Positions 39,935 through 50,863 are shown, counted from the first letter of the stretch. The stretch is DNA of 64,000 bases from Fontibacterium oligotrophicum (GCA_965235975.1 CBDDZZ010000002.1:62001-126000), one strand, 5' to 3'. The notes: generated from the sequence alone by a model not told the origin. Made by a program: numbers and translations.

Positions 39935-40898
39935 AAGTTTTTTTGTAAATAAAAAATGGGCATTATGGGCCTGGGGTGGAGCTACACTATTAATTTTATC
40001 TTTACTAATTCAAGTTTCAATAACTGTTAAAATTAATGAATGGTACAAAGGATTTTATGATTTATTACAGAATGCCCCTAAAAGTAATATATCTGAATTT
40101 TGGGAAAAAATTTATGTATTTAGCTATCTAGCATTTCCATACGTATTACTGGCAACGTTTACTAGTTTTTTTACAAGAGTTTTTGCTTTACGTTGGCGTG
40201 AAGCAATAACTTTTGATTATCTTCCATTTTGGAAAAATAGTGATGCAAGTGTTGAAGGTGCGTCGCAACGAATTCAAGAAGATGCGAGTAGATTTGCTAA
40301 AATTGTCGAAAGTTTAGGTCTTCAAGTTGTAAGAGCTATAATGACATTAATTGCTTTTATTCCAATACTCTGGGGACTCTCAACTGGAATTGAAATAGAA
40401 TTTTTAAAACAACTACCCGGATCTTTAGTTTGGGTTTCATTATTTGTAAGTTTAGGTGGATTATTGATAAGTTGGTTTGTTGGAATTAAATTACCTGGTC
40501 TAGAATATAATAATCAGAAAGTTGAAGCCTCATTTAGAAAAGAACTTGTTTATGGGGAAGATGATAGAATTAAATATGCAAAACCAGACACTGTTGTTGA
40601 ATTGTTTTCTGGAATAAAATTTAATTATCATAGGCTTTTTTACAATTACGGTTATTTCGATATATGGGTAAATTTATACGATCAATTCATGGTAATCGTT
40701 CCATATTTAGTTATGGCTCCAAGTTTATTCAGTGGTTTAATTACCCTTGGCGTTATAGTTCAAGTATCAAACGCCTTTCAAAGAGTTCATAATAGTTTTT
40801 CATTGTTTATTCATCAATGGACAACAATAACTGAATTAAGATCTATTCATAAAAGGTTAGGCGAGTTCGAGATGGCAATTGGTTATAAAACGATTTAA
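39927..40898 (+). CDS. sbmA: SbmA/BacA-like inner membrane transporter
   Basis: 323 residues with six to seven membrane helices and SbmA/BacA family (PF05992) segments: INEWYKGFYDLLQNA, FFTRVFALRWREAITFDYLPFW, ASQRIQEDASRFAKIVESLG and the C-terminal HQWTTITELRSIHKRLGEFE. It lacks an ATPase domain, so it belongs to the proton-driven SbmA type rather than BacA-ABC fusions. Relatives take up peptides and related compounds; the natural substrate is unknown. Overlaps recG tail-to-tail by four bases. Confidence 0.85.
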   Translation: MFKSFFVNKKWALWAWGGATLLILSLLIQVSITVKINEWYKGFYDLLQNAPKSNISEFWEKIYVFSYLAFPYVLLATFTSFFTRVFALRWREAITFDYLPFWKNSDASVEGASQRIQEDASRFAKIVESLGLQVVRAIMTLIAFIPILWGLSTGIEIEFLKQLPGSLVWVSLFVSLGGLLISWFVGIKLPGLEYNNQKVEASFRKELVYGEDDRIKYAKPDTVVELFSGIKFNYHRLFYNYGYFDIWVNLYDQFMVIVPYLVMAPSLFSGLITLGVIVQVSNAFQRVHNSFSLFIHQWTTITELRSIHKRLGEFEMAIGYKTI

Positions 40899-42965
40899 CC
40901 GCTATCTATAATATTTAATATCTTATCTTTTTTAAAAAACTTTAGGAGCACATTAAATTTTTCTATGGGAAGGTTAGCTTGTGTATAAAAATCAGTTTCT
41001 TGTTTTGCTAGTTCAAAAAGATGAGAATGAAACATAGGATCTGCTACAATAAAATCTTTCTGACCACTTTGTTTGTATCCAATAATATCTCCAAATCCGC
41101 GTAATTTTAGATCTTGTTCGGATATGTAAAATCCATCATTAGACTCTTTTAGTATTTTAAGCCTCTTTTTCCCATTTTCACTTATTGATTTTGAATATAC
41201 TAAAATACATTCACCATTTTCAATGCCTCTCCCAACTCTTCCTCTTAGTTGGTGCAGTTGAGCAAGCCCAAATCTTTCTGAATTCTCAATAATAATTGTA
41301 TTTGCATTTGGATTATCAACTCCCAACCTCAACTACCGTTGTAGAAATTAGGATTGAAAATTTTTTTTCAAGAAAATTTTTCATTACAATATTTTTTTCA
41401 TCATTTTTTAAATTCCCATGCATCACTGCGACATTTTCAGGAAAAAATTTTGTTATATATTTAAATCTTTCTAAAACAGGCGTTAAATTTACTTTTGTAC
41501 TTTCCTCAATTAATGGACAAATCCAATAAATTTGCTGCTCTGATTCAATTTTTTTTTTTATCAAATTAATTAGATCCGGTATTTTCTTTTCAGGAATAAT
41601 ATTTGTTACAATTGTAGTCTTTTTAAATGGTTTTTCTTTTAGTGTAGAAATATCCATATCACCATAAGTTGATAAAATTAAAGTTCTTGGAATTGGGGTT
41701 GCGCTCATTAATAAAACATCACAATTTACACCGCCTTTATCAGAAAGATTTATTCTTTGTCTAACTCCAAATTTATGTTGTTCATCTATAATAATTAATC
41801 CCAAATTTGAGAAAGATACTGTTTCTTGAAACAGTGAATGCGTTCCTATTAAAAAATTTATTTTCCCCTCAACTAGTTCTTTTTTAATTTCGATCTGCCT
41901 TTTTTTATTGATACCACTACTCAGAATTTCTACATTAATGTCCTGTCCTTTAGTTAATGATCTAATTAAATTTAAATGTTGAGTTGCTAATATTTCCGTA
42001 GGGCACATTAATGCTACTTGGTAGCCAGCAGCCACAACATTTAGGCCAGTAATTATTGAAATTATAGTTTTTCCTGAACCGACATCACCCTGAAGCAGCC
42101 TAATCATTTTCTTATCACTTTTTAAACTATCATCAATTTCTTTGATGATGGTTTCTTGATCTTTAGTCAGAGTGAAGGGAAGATTTTTTATTAACTTTAA
42201 TTTTTGATCTGAGGAAAAAAGTTTAGGTTTTTTGTAAATTGTTGCAATCTTTTTTTTAATTTGCGCAAATATTAACAAATTTGAAAATATTTCATCAAAA
42301 GATATTCTCTCATACGTTAAAGAATTTTTATCTAAATCTTCAATTTTTTTTGGATTATGAAGTTGAATTAATGAGTCTTTAAAACTAAACCATTTATTAT
42401 TTTTTATTATATGATCTCTATGCCATTCTGGAACATCAGGAATTTCTTTAATAATATTTTCATAAATTTTATTAATAGTTTTGTTAGAAATGCCTTTCAG
42501 TGATGCATAGGTAGGCATTATTTTTGTAACTTTTTCTTCGTTATTTATTGAGGTTACGTAATCTGGATTTGTTATCTGATACTTATTTTTATAAAAATTA
42601 ACCTTTCCTGAAATAATGACCTCACTATTGATGGGAAGAATTTCTTTAATGTAGTTTTCCCTTGAATTAAAAAAAACAATATTTATCTCACCGGTTTCAT
42701 CAAAGCATTGAACAGTATTAGGCAATCTCCTAATTCTTGGAAAATTATGTTTTCTCACTTTAACAAAAATTGTAGAGATTTTACCAATTTCAAGATTGTT
42801 TAACTTTGGACAGTGTGTTCTATCAATTAGTCCGTATGGAAAATTAAAAATGAGATCTATATTAGTGTCTATTTTTTTTTCATTAAATAATTTCTTTATT
42901 TTTGGTCCTATACCTTTTACCTTAGAGACTGGATTAAAAAAAAAATTAAAATTTTTTTCTATCAT
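40895..42965 (-). CDS. recG: ATP-dependent DNA helicase RecG (frame broken once)
   Basis: Branch-migration helicase rescuing stalled forks. The N-terminal wedge/OB domain, Walker A LLQGDVGSGKTI, DEQH box IIIDEQHKFGVRQR and C-terminal motifs AQLHQLRGRVGRG and GFGDIIGYKQSG are present. One surplus G near 41330 breaks the frame inside the conserved STTVVEVGVDNPNAN. Removing it gives about 690 residues, normal for RecG. Confidence 0.93.
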
Positions 42966-43002
42966 TTAAAAACTGATTTAAATTAAGATATATATATTAA
43001 AT

Positions 43003-43254
43003 ATGAGTGATTTAATTAAAAAACTTATTTACCGCTCGAATCATAGAGGAACTAAAGAAATGGATTTATTAATCGGTGGTTTTGCTAATAATAACTTGCA
43101 GAGTTTAACACTGGAAGAGTTGAAGGAATTTGAAATTTTATTAAATTTTACAGACAGAGAGTTAAGTTCATGGCTAGTTGATGATAAAAAAAATTTTGAT
43201 ATTGAAAAATTTTCCGTCTCAAAGAAAATAAAAGAATTTAAACTAAAATTCTAA
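43003..43254 (+). CDS. sdhE: Succinate dehydrogenase assembly factor SdhE
   Basis: 83 residues with the defining RGxxE motif (YRSNHRGTKEMDLLIGGF) and the five-helix pattern. It attaches FAD to SdhA. Divergent from recG, as in many alphaproteobacteria. Confidence 0.93.
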   Translation: MSDLIKKLIYRSNHRGTKEMDLLIGGFANNNLQSLTLEELKEFEILLNFTDRELSSWLVDDKKNFDIEKFSVSKKIKEFKLKF

Positions 43255-43272
43255 AAACAATTAAATTAATAA

Positions 43273-43362
43273 TGGCGGAGAGGGTGGGATTTGAACCCAC
43301 GAACAGATTGCTCTGTTGCTAGTTTTCAAGACTAGTGCTTTCAACCGCTCAGCCACCTCTCC
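43273..43362 (-). tRNA. tRNA-Ser (anticodon TGA)
   Basis: Class II cloverleaf with long variable arm, acceptor GGAGAGG/CCTCTCC, anticodon TGA in the CTAGT/ACTAG stem, T loop GGTTCAAATCC and encoded CCA. Confidence 0.96.
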
Positions 43363-43404
43363 TTGATTAATGACTTTAATTGTTAGCTATGTTAAAAAAA
43401 AGTA

Positions 43405-44400
43405 ATGGATATTTACCTTAAATTAAAAATATTTCTAATTATTTGTTTATTTACAATATTTAATTCTAGTATTTCTTTATCAAATGAAAAATTTAATGAA
43501 TGGTTGATCGAATTCAAGGGCAGGGCAATTAATCAGGGCGTTTCAAAAGATACAGTTGATAATGCTTTAAAAAATGCAAAATTTATGGAAAGAATTGTTG
43601 CATTAGATAGAAAACAGCCAGAATTTTTTGAAAAAACTTACGAATATTTAGATAAGAGAGTCAACGAAGCTCGAATACGGGCGGCAAAAAAACTGTTAAG
43701 TGAAAATTCTATTCTTCTTCAAAAAGTTAATGCTAAATTTAAAGTGAATAACGAAATTTTAGTAGCATTATGGGGAATTGAAACTAATTTTGGAGTTAAT
43801 AAAGGAAAAGTTGATATAATTTCAGCTCTCTCAACCCTTTCATTTGATAATCGAAGATCAGAATATTTTGAAAAAGAATTAATTATACTTCTAAAATTAA
43901 TTGATAAAAAAATTGTCAAATATGAAAGTTTGTATGGTTCATGGGCAGGAGCGATTGGAAACTTTCAATTCATGCCATCTACAATACAAAATTATGCACT
44001 AAATTTCGACGAGAATTCAGATATTGACCTGATCAACTCTTTTCAGGACTCTCTGGCATCAGCTGCTAACTACTTAAAAACAATTGGATGGAATGAAAAA
44101 GATATTTGGGGCTTTGAGATTCAAACTGATAAAGAATTTGATAAAAATTTAATTAGTCCAGATTCTAGAAATTTTAAAAATAAAATAACTATTGCGCAGC
44201 TAAAATTACTGGGTTTTAAAAATAAAAATGGAAGTGAAATCTTAATTACAGATAAAAAAGAGGGTTGGTTAATAAGACCAGACGGAGAAGATGGTCCAAT
44301 CTATATAGTGTTTGATAATTTTTTAAGATTATTAGAATGGAATAGATCATTGCGTTTTGCAATAACTGTAGGGACACTTTCAGATAAAATAAAAATTTAA
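43405..44400 (+). CDS. mltB: Lytic murein transglycosylase B
   Basis: Periplasmic enzyme cleaving peptidoglycan glycan strands. 331 residues with an N-terminal signal sequence (IFLIICLFTIFNSSISLS), the catalytic glutamate in LVALWGIETNFGVNKG, GSWAGAIGNFQFMPSTI, and a conserved C-terminal part. No lipobox, so likely soluble, unlike E. coli MltB. First of three cell-wall genes in a row. Confidence 0.92.
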   Translation: MDIYLKLKIFLIICLFTIFNSSISLSNEKFNEWLIEFKGRAINQGVSKDTVDNALKNAKFMERIVALDRKQPEFFEKTYEYLDKRVNEARIRAAKKLLSENSILLQKVNAKFKVNNEILVALWGIETNFGVNKGKVDIISALSTLSFDNRRSEYFEKELIILLKLIDKKIVKYESLYGSWAGAIGNFQFMPSTIQNYALNFDENSDIDLINSFQDSLASAANYLKTIGWNEKDIWGFEIQTDKEFDKNLISPDSRNFKNKITIAQLKLLGFKNKNGSEILITDKKEGWLIRPDGEDGPIYIVFDNFLRLLEWNRSLRFAITVGTLSDKIKI

Positions 44401-44401
44401 A

Positions 44402-45073
44402 ATGAGAAATAAAATATTTATTTTATTTTTTCTTTTTATTACATCTTGTCAAAATCTTCCAACTTATGAGAGTGCTCAAATTTATGAAAAAATAGGTTTT
44501 GCTGAAATATCGAATGATAATCAAATTGCTCATCATACAATAGCTCCTAATAGACAAATTAGGATTACAAATTTATTAAATAAAAAAAATATTATTGTAA
44601 ATGTTGATAAGAATTTGAACTATAAAAAACAAAGAGAAATTATACTCCCCAATAAATATTCCGATTTATTAGAATTAAATTCAACTTTACCTTTAGTGAA
44701 AATTGAAACTTTAAGGACAAATAAAACATTCAAGGCAAACATTGGGAAAATTTTTGAGGAAGAGAAACAAGTAGTGCAAAATATTGATACAAAAGATGTT
44801 GATATTGTTGATTTATCGAAAAATAAAAAAAGTACGGTTGTCAAATCAAAAAAAATTGAAATTTTTTATGGTGATTTTATTTATAAAAATTCAGCACTAG
44901 ATATGGTGAGTTTATTAAAAAAAGAAATTCCGAATGTTAATCCAGTAATTGTTCAAGTTAATAAAAAATATAGAGTAAAAGCTAAAACTATAAATGAAAT
45001 CAATGATTTTGATATTTTTTTTGACAAAATAGTTAATACTAAGTTTGAAAATTATAATATAAGCATTGATTGA
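44402..45073 (+). CDS. RlpA-like / SPOR-type lipoprotein (degenerate)
   Basis: 223 residues with a lipoprotein signal ending in lipobox ITSC. The middle segment (IAHHTIAPNRQIRITNLLNKKNIIVNVDKN) resembles the RlpA double-psi barrel, but its usual NDRGP catalytic aspartate is not present. The last ~70 residues (IEIFYGDFIYKNSALDMVSLLKKEIP...) look like a SPOR domain, which binds denuded glycan. It lies between mltB and a carboxypeptidase gene, the same order as RlpA in other alphaproteobacteria. Enzymatic activity looks doubtful. Confidence 0.7.
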   Translation: MRNKIFILFFLFITSCQNLPTYESAQIYEKIGFAEISNDNQIAHHTIAPNRQIRITNLLNKKNIIVNVDKNLNYKKQREIILPNKYSDLLELNSTLPLVKIETLRTNKTFKANIGKIFEEEKQVVQNIDTKDVDIVDLSKNKKSTVVKSKKIEIFYGDFIYKNSALDMVSLLKKEIPNVNPVIVQVNKKYRVKAKTINEINDFDIFFDKIVNTKFENYNISID

Positions 45074-46230
45074 TGTTTAAAAAAAAATCTTTCCTCCTAG
45101 TATGTATGTTTTTTTTTAGCACTATTGCTTACTCTCAAATAATTATTCCAGATAAAGTTAGACAGGGGATTGTTATTGAACATTTTAATGGAAATGTTTT
45201 AGCAGAAAAAAATGCAGATCAAAAAATATCTCCTGCCTCTATGACTAAAATCATGTCAGCTATTATTGTATTTGATCAACTAAAAGATAAAAAAATTAAG
45301 CTTACAGATCAATTTTTAGTATCTAAAAATGCTAGAAACGCAACTAGATCTGGTGAATCAAGTATGTTTTTAGTCCCTGGAGATAAAGTTTCAGTAGAAG
45401 ATTTAATAAGGGGCTTAATAATTACATCAGGTGTAGATGCTTCAATCGTTTTAGCTGAAGGGATAGCAGGTAGTGAGGAGCAGTTTGTGAATTTAATGAA
45501 TGAAAAAGCTCAAATAATTAATATGGTTAACACAAAGTTTAGTAATTCTTCGGGAACCTTTGGCCCAGATAATTACTCAACAGTAAGAGATATTGCTTTG
45601 TTATCCTCTTATTTAATAAATAATTACCCTCAGTATTATAAATATTTTAAAGAAAAAGATTTTTTATGGACAAGAACTGGCGGTAATCCAATTAAGCAAG
45701 AGAATAGAAATACATTACTTTTTACAGATGTAGAAGTTGATGGAATAAAAACAGGACATTTAAGAGACAGTAAATATTCAATTGCGGTAACAAAAAAGAA
45801 GGATAGTAGAAGAATAATAGTTGTTATCAGTGGTCTACCTACAATGTCTTCAAGAGCTGAGTCTTCAAGATTATTATTAAACAATTCTTTAAGTAAAATT
45901 GATCTTTTCAAAATACCTTATGATAAAGATAAATTTAAAATAAAAATTTGGAATGGAAGTTCAAACTACTTAGATGTTCGTACAGCAAATAAAGATGCTA
46001 TCTTCATTAATTTGCCAAAAAATTTGAAGAATTCAAAAATTAGGACGGAATTAATATATGAATACCCTTTGCAAGTTCCAATTAAAAAATTTGAAAAAGT
46101 TGCGGTCCTTAAAATTTATAACAATAAAGATCTAATCGATACTCAGGACTTATTCGCTCAAAAAGATATAACAAATAAAAATATATTTTTTAAAGGTATT
46201 CAAAATATTAGCCATTATATATTGCAATGA
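45073..46230 (+). CDS. dacC: D-alanyl-D-alanine carboxypeptidase (penicillin-binding protein 5/6 type)
   Basis: Trims peptidoglycan stem peptides in the periplasm. Signal peptide (LLVCMFFFSTIAYS), serine-lysine motif SPASMTKI, SGVDAS motif region, and KTG triad in GIKTGHLRDSKYSIAVT. C-terminal beta domain present. 385 residues. I chose the ATG at 45073 over the in-frame TTG at 45070. The four-base overlap with tmk indicates an operon. Confidence 0.93.
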   Translation: MFKKKSFLLVCMFFFSTIAYSQIIIPDKVRQGIVIEHFNGNVLAEKNADQKISPASMTKIMSAIIVFDQLKDKKIKLTDQFLVSKNARNATRSGESSMFLVPGDKVSVEDLIRGLIITSGVDASIVLAEGIAGSEEQFVNLMNEKAQIINMVNTKFSNSSGTFGPDNYSTVRDIALLSSYLINNYPQYYKYFKEKDFLWTRTGGNPIKQENRNTLLFTDVEVDGIKTGHLRDSKYSIAVTKKKDSRRIIVVISGLPTMSSRAESSRLLLNNSLSKIDLFKIPYDKDKFKIKIWNGSSNYLDVRTANKDAIFINLPKNLKNSKIRTELIYEYPLQVPIKKFEKVAVLKIYNNKDLIDTQDLFAQKDITNKNIFFKGIQNISHYILQ

Positions 46231-46862
46231 AAAAACCTCTTTTTATCTGTTTTGAGGGGGTAGAGGGTTCAGGAAAGTCAACTCAGGCAAAGCTATTATA
46301 TAAATTTATTAAAAATAACATTACTAAAAAAGTAATATTAACCAGAGAACCTGGTGGAACGGCATTTGCAGAAAAAATTAGAAATATATTGTTAGATAGT
46401 AAAATTAAAAATAGTCCTTTAACGGAGTTTTTTCTATTGATGGCAGCCAGAAACGATCATGTAGTAAATAAAATTAATTACTATCTTAAAAAAAAATTTA
46501 TTATTATTTGCGACAGATTTTTTTATTCTACACTGGCATATCAACATTATTTAGAAGGAATGGATAAAAACTTTATATACGACATCCAAAAAAAAATTTT
46601 TAGTAATATTCATCCGGATATTACTTTTTTAATCGATTTAGACAAAAAAGAATCAAAAAAAAGAATAAGTAAAAGAACAAAGAAAACAAATAAATTTGAC
46701 AAACTTTCCAGCTACCACTTCAATAAAATTAGAAATGGATTTCTTAAAATTGCAAAGATTTATAACAATAAAATAACTTTAATTAATGGAAATAAATCAC
46801 TTAATGAAATTCAAAATGAGATAAATAAAAAAATTTTAAAGGTATTAAATGTCAGATATTAA
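46227..46862 (+). CDS. tmk: Thymidylate kinase
   Basis: Phosphorylates dTMP for dTTP synthesis. 211 residues with P-loop FICFEGVEGSGKSTQAKLL, the DR(Y/F) motif ICDRFFYST and the LID region KKRISKRTKK. Overlaps holB by 14 bases; tmk-holB-metG-tatD is a conserved alphaproteobacterial series. Confidence 0.95.
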   Translation: MKKPLFICFEGVEGSGKSTQAKLLYKFIKNNITKKVILTREPGGTAFAEKIRNILLDSKIKNSPLTEFFLLMAARNDHVVNKINYYLKKKFIIICDRFFYSTLAYQHYLEGMDKNFIYDIQKKIFSNIHPDITFLIDLDKKESKKRISKRTKKTNKFDKLSSYHFNKIRNGFLKIAKIYNNKITLINGNKSLNEIQNEINKKILKVLNVRY

Positions 46863-47791
46863 ATTTCAAAATATTGAGACACAAAATAGGTATCAAAAAT
46901 TTTTATACGGTTATGACAACATATTTAATAATCTAGTTACTCTTTATAAAAAAAATAAATTACCCAATAAAATTATATTTAACGGAAGCGATGGAATAGG
47001 AAAGGCGACACTAGTGTATCATTTGACTAATTTTATATTGTCAAATAATGAAAGCGATCCTTACGATATTGATACCAAAGAAATTCAAGAAAATAATAAA
47101 AGCTACTCAGATTTAGTTAATAATTCTAACTTTAATTTTAAACATTTAAAAGTCGATGATTATAAAAAAATAATTAGCATTGAAGAAACAAGAGAAATTA
47201 TCAATTTTTTTAACAAGTCATCAATAAATAGTAAACCTAAAATATTTTTTTTAGAAGGCGCTGAAAGTTTAAATAAAAATTCATCAAATTCTATTTTAAA
47301 AATTTTAGAGGAACTTCCTGATAATAATTATTTTTTTTTATCATGTCTCGAAAATAAATTCTTGCTTGAGACGATAAAATCAAGATGCTTTAATTATAGA
47401 CTTTTTTTAAGTTCAAAAGAAACTCCTTTAATTAAAGAAAAACTAATTACACAATACGAAACTAATAAAACAATCATTAAAGATTTGACTCCTGGAACCA
47501 ATGTTAAAATGAATTTACTGTTTGATGAGTTAAACATTTACGATAAGAAATTTTTCTGAAAAAATTTTAACAATGCAAAATTTTTATTTAGAAGAAAAAT
47601 ATAGTAAAATATTAGACTTAATTCATATTTATATTGAAAATTACTTTGCAAACAATTTAGAAAAAAATAATTTTTTTAAAAATTTTAGAACAAGAAAAAA
47701 AATTAATAATATTATTCACAACATCAAATCAATAAATAACGATATAAAAAGTAGTTTTTATGAAATTAATCTTTTACTTGGTATCAGATAA
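46849..47791 (+). CDS. holB: DNA polymerase III delta' subunit (frame broken once)
   Basis: Clamp-loader subunit. The P-loop-like IIFNGSDGIGKATLVYHL and the central LEELPDNNYFFLSCLENKFLLETIKSRC match the family. One surplus C near 47556 breaks the frame. Without it, YDKKFFEKILTMQNFYLEEKY joins the last 72 residues, giving about 313 residues ending at the metG start. Confidence 0.87.
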
Positions 47792-49311
47792 TGAAAAACT
47801 TTTATTTAACTACACCCATTTATTATCCTTCAGCAAAACCACACATGGGTCATGCTTATTCAAGTATATCTGCTGACGTTATTGCCAGATTTAAAAGAAT
47901 TGAAGGCTATAATGTTAATTTCTTAACCGGAACAGATGAGCATGGTCTTAAAATTCAAAGAGCAGCTGAACAGCAAAAAAAAGATCCTAAAAGCTTTTGT
48001 GATGAAATATCAAAAAACTTTGTTGATCTTGCAAAAAAATTAAATCTTACAAATACCGATTTTATTAGAACAACTGAAGACAGGCATAAAAAAACTGTAT
48101 CAAAATTATGGAATGTCCTTGAAGAAAAAAATGAAATTTATATTTCAAAATACTCAGGCTGGTATTCTGTATCTGATGAAGCTTTTTATAATGAAGATGA
48201 AATTGAGACCAAGGCTGATGGTAAAGTTTCTAAAGTGTCAGGATCTAAAGTTGAATGGATGGAAGAAGAGTCATATTTTTTTAGACTTTCAAAATGGCAG
48301 GAGCCTTTATTAAAGTATTATGATGATAACCCAGACTTTATCGCTCCGCTTAGTAGAAAAAATGAAGTTATAAGTTTTGTTAAAAGTGGACTTAAAGACC
48401 TATCAATCAGTCGAACCTCTTTTAAATGGGGCATACCAGTTCCTAATAATAACAAACATGTAATTTATGTGTGGTTAGATGCTCTAACCAATTACATAAG
48501 TGCATTAGACTATTTTGAAAATAATAATAAAAATCAATTTTGGCCTGCAGATATTCATATTATCGGTAAAGATATTATAAGATTCCACTGCGTTTATTGG
48601 CCAGCTTTTTTATTAGCAGCTGGCATAAAATCTCCAAAAAAAGTTTTTGCTCATGGCTGGATCCTTTCTGGGGAAGAGAAAATGTCAAAATCAAAAGGAA
48701 ATATTTTAGACCCTTTAGACATTATTGAAAATTATGGATTAGATGAAATTAGATATTACTTAATGAAAGAGGTTATTTATGGTGAAGATGGGAAAATAAC
48801 ACCGGAAAATTTAATTAATTGTATAAATAGTGATTTAGCTAACAATATTGGAAATTTATATCAAAGAATAAGTTCAATTGTTCATAATAAGTTAAATTCT
48901 TCAATCCCATTATGCAAACCAAAAGACAACTCAGATTTAAAAATATTAAATTTAGTTGAAGATAATTTAGATTTATTAATTAAAACTTTTAATAAATATG
49001 AAATTCATAATTATTTAAAAAACATTATTCAATTATGTTCGGAAGTTAATAAATATGTGAATGACTCAGCGCCATGGTCTTTAAAAGATGATAATTTAGA
49101 AAAAAGAAATATTATTATATATACTGTTTTAGAATTTATAAGAAAAATCTCCATATTGCTTCAACCAATTATTCCCGAAAAAACTAAGATAATATTAGAC
49201 TCTTTAAATGTTAAAGAAGATGAAAGATTTATAAAAAATATTAATAAAAATTTTTCTATCAAGCCTGAAACTAAAATCCAAAAAATAAATATTCTTTTTA
49301 AAAAACAATGA
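47791..49311 (+). CDS. metG: Methionine--tRNA ligase
   Basis: Class I synthetase charging tRNA-Met, 506 residues. Motifs: HIGH as AKPHMGHAYSSISADVIAR, KMSKS as EEKMSKSKGNILDP, and the tryptophan-rich HIIGKDIIRFHCVYWPAFLLAA. It is the short form without zinc knuckle duplication and without the C-terminal dimerisation domain. Intact. Confidence 0.96.
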   Translation: MKNFYLTTPIYYPSAKPHMGHAYSSISADVIARFKRIEGYNVNFLTGTDEHGLKIQRAAEQQKKDPKSFCDEISKNFVDLAKKLNLTNTDFIRTTEDRHKKTVSKLWNVLEEKNEIYISKYSGWYSVSDEAFYNEDEIETKADGKVSKVSGSKVEWMEEESYFFRLSKWQEPLLKYYDDNPDFIAPLSRKNEVISFVKSGLKDLSISRTSFKWGIPVPNNNKHVIYVWLDALTNYISALDYFENNNKNQFWPADIHIIGKDIIRFHCVYWPAFLLAAGIKSPKKVFAHGWILSGEEKMSKSKGNILDPLDIIENYGLDEIRYYLMKEVIYGEDGKITPENLINCINSDLANNIGNLYQRISSIVHNKLNSSIPLCKPKDNSDLKILNLVEDNLDLLIKTFNKYEIHNYLKNIIQLCSEVNKYVNDSAPWSLKDDNLEKRNIIIYTVLEFIRKISILLQPIIPEKTKIILDSLNVKEDERFIKNINKNFSIKPETKIQKINILFKKQ

Positions 49312-50078
49312 TTATAGACTCTCATTGTCATCTCGATTACGAGCCTTTAATTAATGATATTAACCAAGTTCTGCTAAATGCAAAAAATAATAATATTTCT
49401 CATTTATTAACGATTGGAACAGGCTTAGATAGTTCTAAAAAAGTTTATGAAATTGTTGAGAAATATGAAAATATTTATGGTTCAATTGGTATTCACCCTA
49501 ATTCAACCACTAATAATTTGGCTGACCTAAATGAACTTCTAACTATTAAAAAAAAAAGTAAAAAAATAATTGCTTTTGGTGAAACAGGTCTTGATTATTT
49601 TTATAAAAGAAGTGAAAAAAAAGATCAATTATATTCATTTGAAAAACATATTGAACTTGCAATTTCCGAAACAGTGCCCGTTATTGTTCATACAAGAGAT
49701 GCTGATGAAGACACCCTTGCAATTATTAAAAGTCACCATTTAAAAACAAAATTTTTAATACACTGTTTTACTGGCGGTTTAGAATTTGCAAAAAAGCTAT
49801 TAGATCTTGGATGTTTCATTTCATTTAGCGGCATAATAACTTTTAAAAAATCCTCTGATCTTAGAGATGTAGTAAAATATGTTCCTATTGAAAAAATGTT
49901 AATTGAAACGGATTCTCCCTATCTTAGTCCAGATCCATTCAGAGGCAAAAGTAACGAACCGGCAAACGTTAAAATTGTAGCTGAAAATGTTGCCTTAATT
50001 AAAGATATTTCTTTTGAAGCTGTTGCAAATATAACTACAAGAAATTTTAAAAATTTTTTCTTTAATGAGAAAAACTGA
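49308..50078 (+). CDS. tatD: TatD family 3'-5' DNase/metal hydrolase
   Basis: 256 residues with metal-site motifs IDSHCHLDYEP, IGIHPN, FGETGLDYFYK, VIVHTRDADED, HCFTGGLEFAKKLLD and IETDSPYLSPDPFRGKSNEP. Family members act as magnesium-dependent nucleases. Intact, but it ends where sequence quality collapses; the next gene starts inside it at 50065. Confidence 0.94.
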   Translation: MIIDSHCHLDYEPLINDINQVLLNAKNNNISHLLTIGTGLDSSKKVYEIVEKYENIYGSIGIHPNSTTNNLADLNELLTIKKKSKKIIAFGETGLDYFYKRSEKKDQLYSFEKHIELAISETVPVIVHTRDADEDTLAIIKSHHLKTKFLIHCFTGGLEFAKKLLDLGCFISFSGIITFKKSSDLRDVVKYVPIEKMLIETDSPYLSPDPFRGKSNEPANVKIVAENVALIKDISFEAVANITTRNFKNFFFNEKN

Positions 50079-50863
50079 AATAATTTTGCTTAGGATGTGG
50101 AAGTTCTTTGGGTGTTCCTCAGAATTGATGGTTACTGGGGCAAAGCTGATAAAAAAAATATAAAAATTAACAGAACTAGATGCTCATTATTTATTAAATA
50201 TAAAAATTTAAATATATTAATTGATACTTCTCCAGATATAAAAAGCCAATTGTTAAAAAATAAAATAAAAAAAATTGATGCATGTTGTTTATACACATGA
50301 TCATGCTGATCAAACTCATGGAATTAATGAATTAAGACCATTTTTCTGGATTAATAAAAAAAAAATACCAATTTATGCAGATAAAAAAACTTCAAATCAT
50401 TTATTAAAGTCCTTTAAATATTTATTTATTAAAAAAAGTAAATATTATAAACCAATTCTTAAAAATGAATATTATTAAAAATAAATTTTTACTATAAAAA
50501 AAAATAATAACTAAGATTACATTTGAACCAATTAAAGTTAAACATGGTGATATTAATGCTAATGGATATTTATTTAATAAAATTGCTTATATAAGTGATT
50601 GCAGCTCTATACCTAAAAAATTACTTTAAAAAAATTACAAAATATCAAATTATTAATTATTGACTGTTTAAAATTTAAAAGACATAAAACACATCTTAAT
50701 TTTGAACAATGCATTGAACTATATTAATAATTTTAAAACCAAAAAAAACTATATTAACAAATCTACATAGCGATATTGATTATTCTGTATTTAAAAAAAA
50801 ATTATTAAAAATATCAAAAAATATAATATCCTGAGCTATGATGGATTAAAGGTTATAATTTAA
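50065..50863 (+). pseudogene. PhnP-like metallo-beta-lactamase-fold hydrolase (frame broken many times)
   Basis: Start MRKTEIILLGCGSSLGVPRIDGYWG is readable after removing surplus bases near 50091 and 50117. Further on come NRTRCSLFIKY, NILIDTSPDIKSQLL and the metal-binding motif YTHDHADQTHGINELRPFFW (about 50290-50350), then ISDCSSIPKK and LIIDCLKFKRHKTHLNFEQ. This is the standard neighbour downstream of tatD in alphaproteobacteria. The true gene is probably intact in the organism; many surplus bases fragment it here. Confidence 0.75.
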
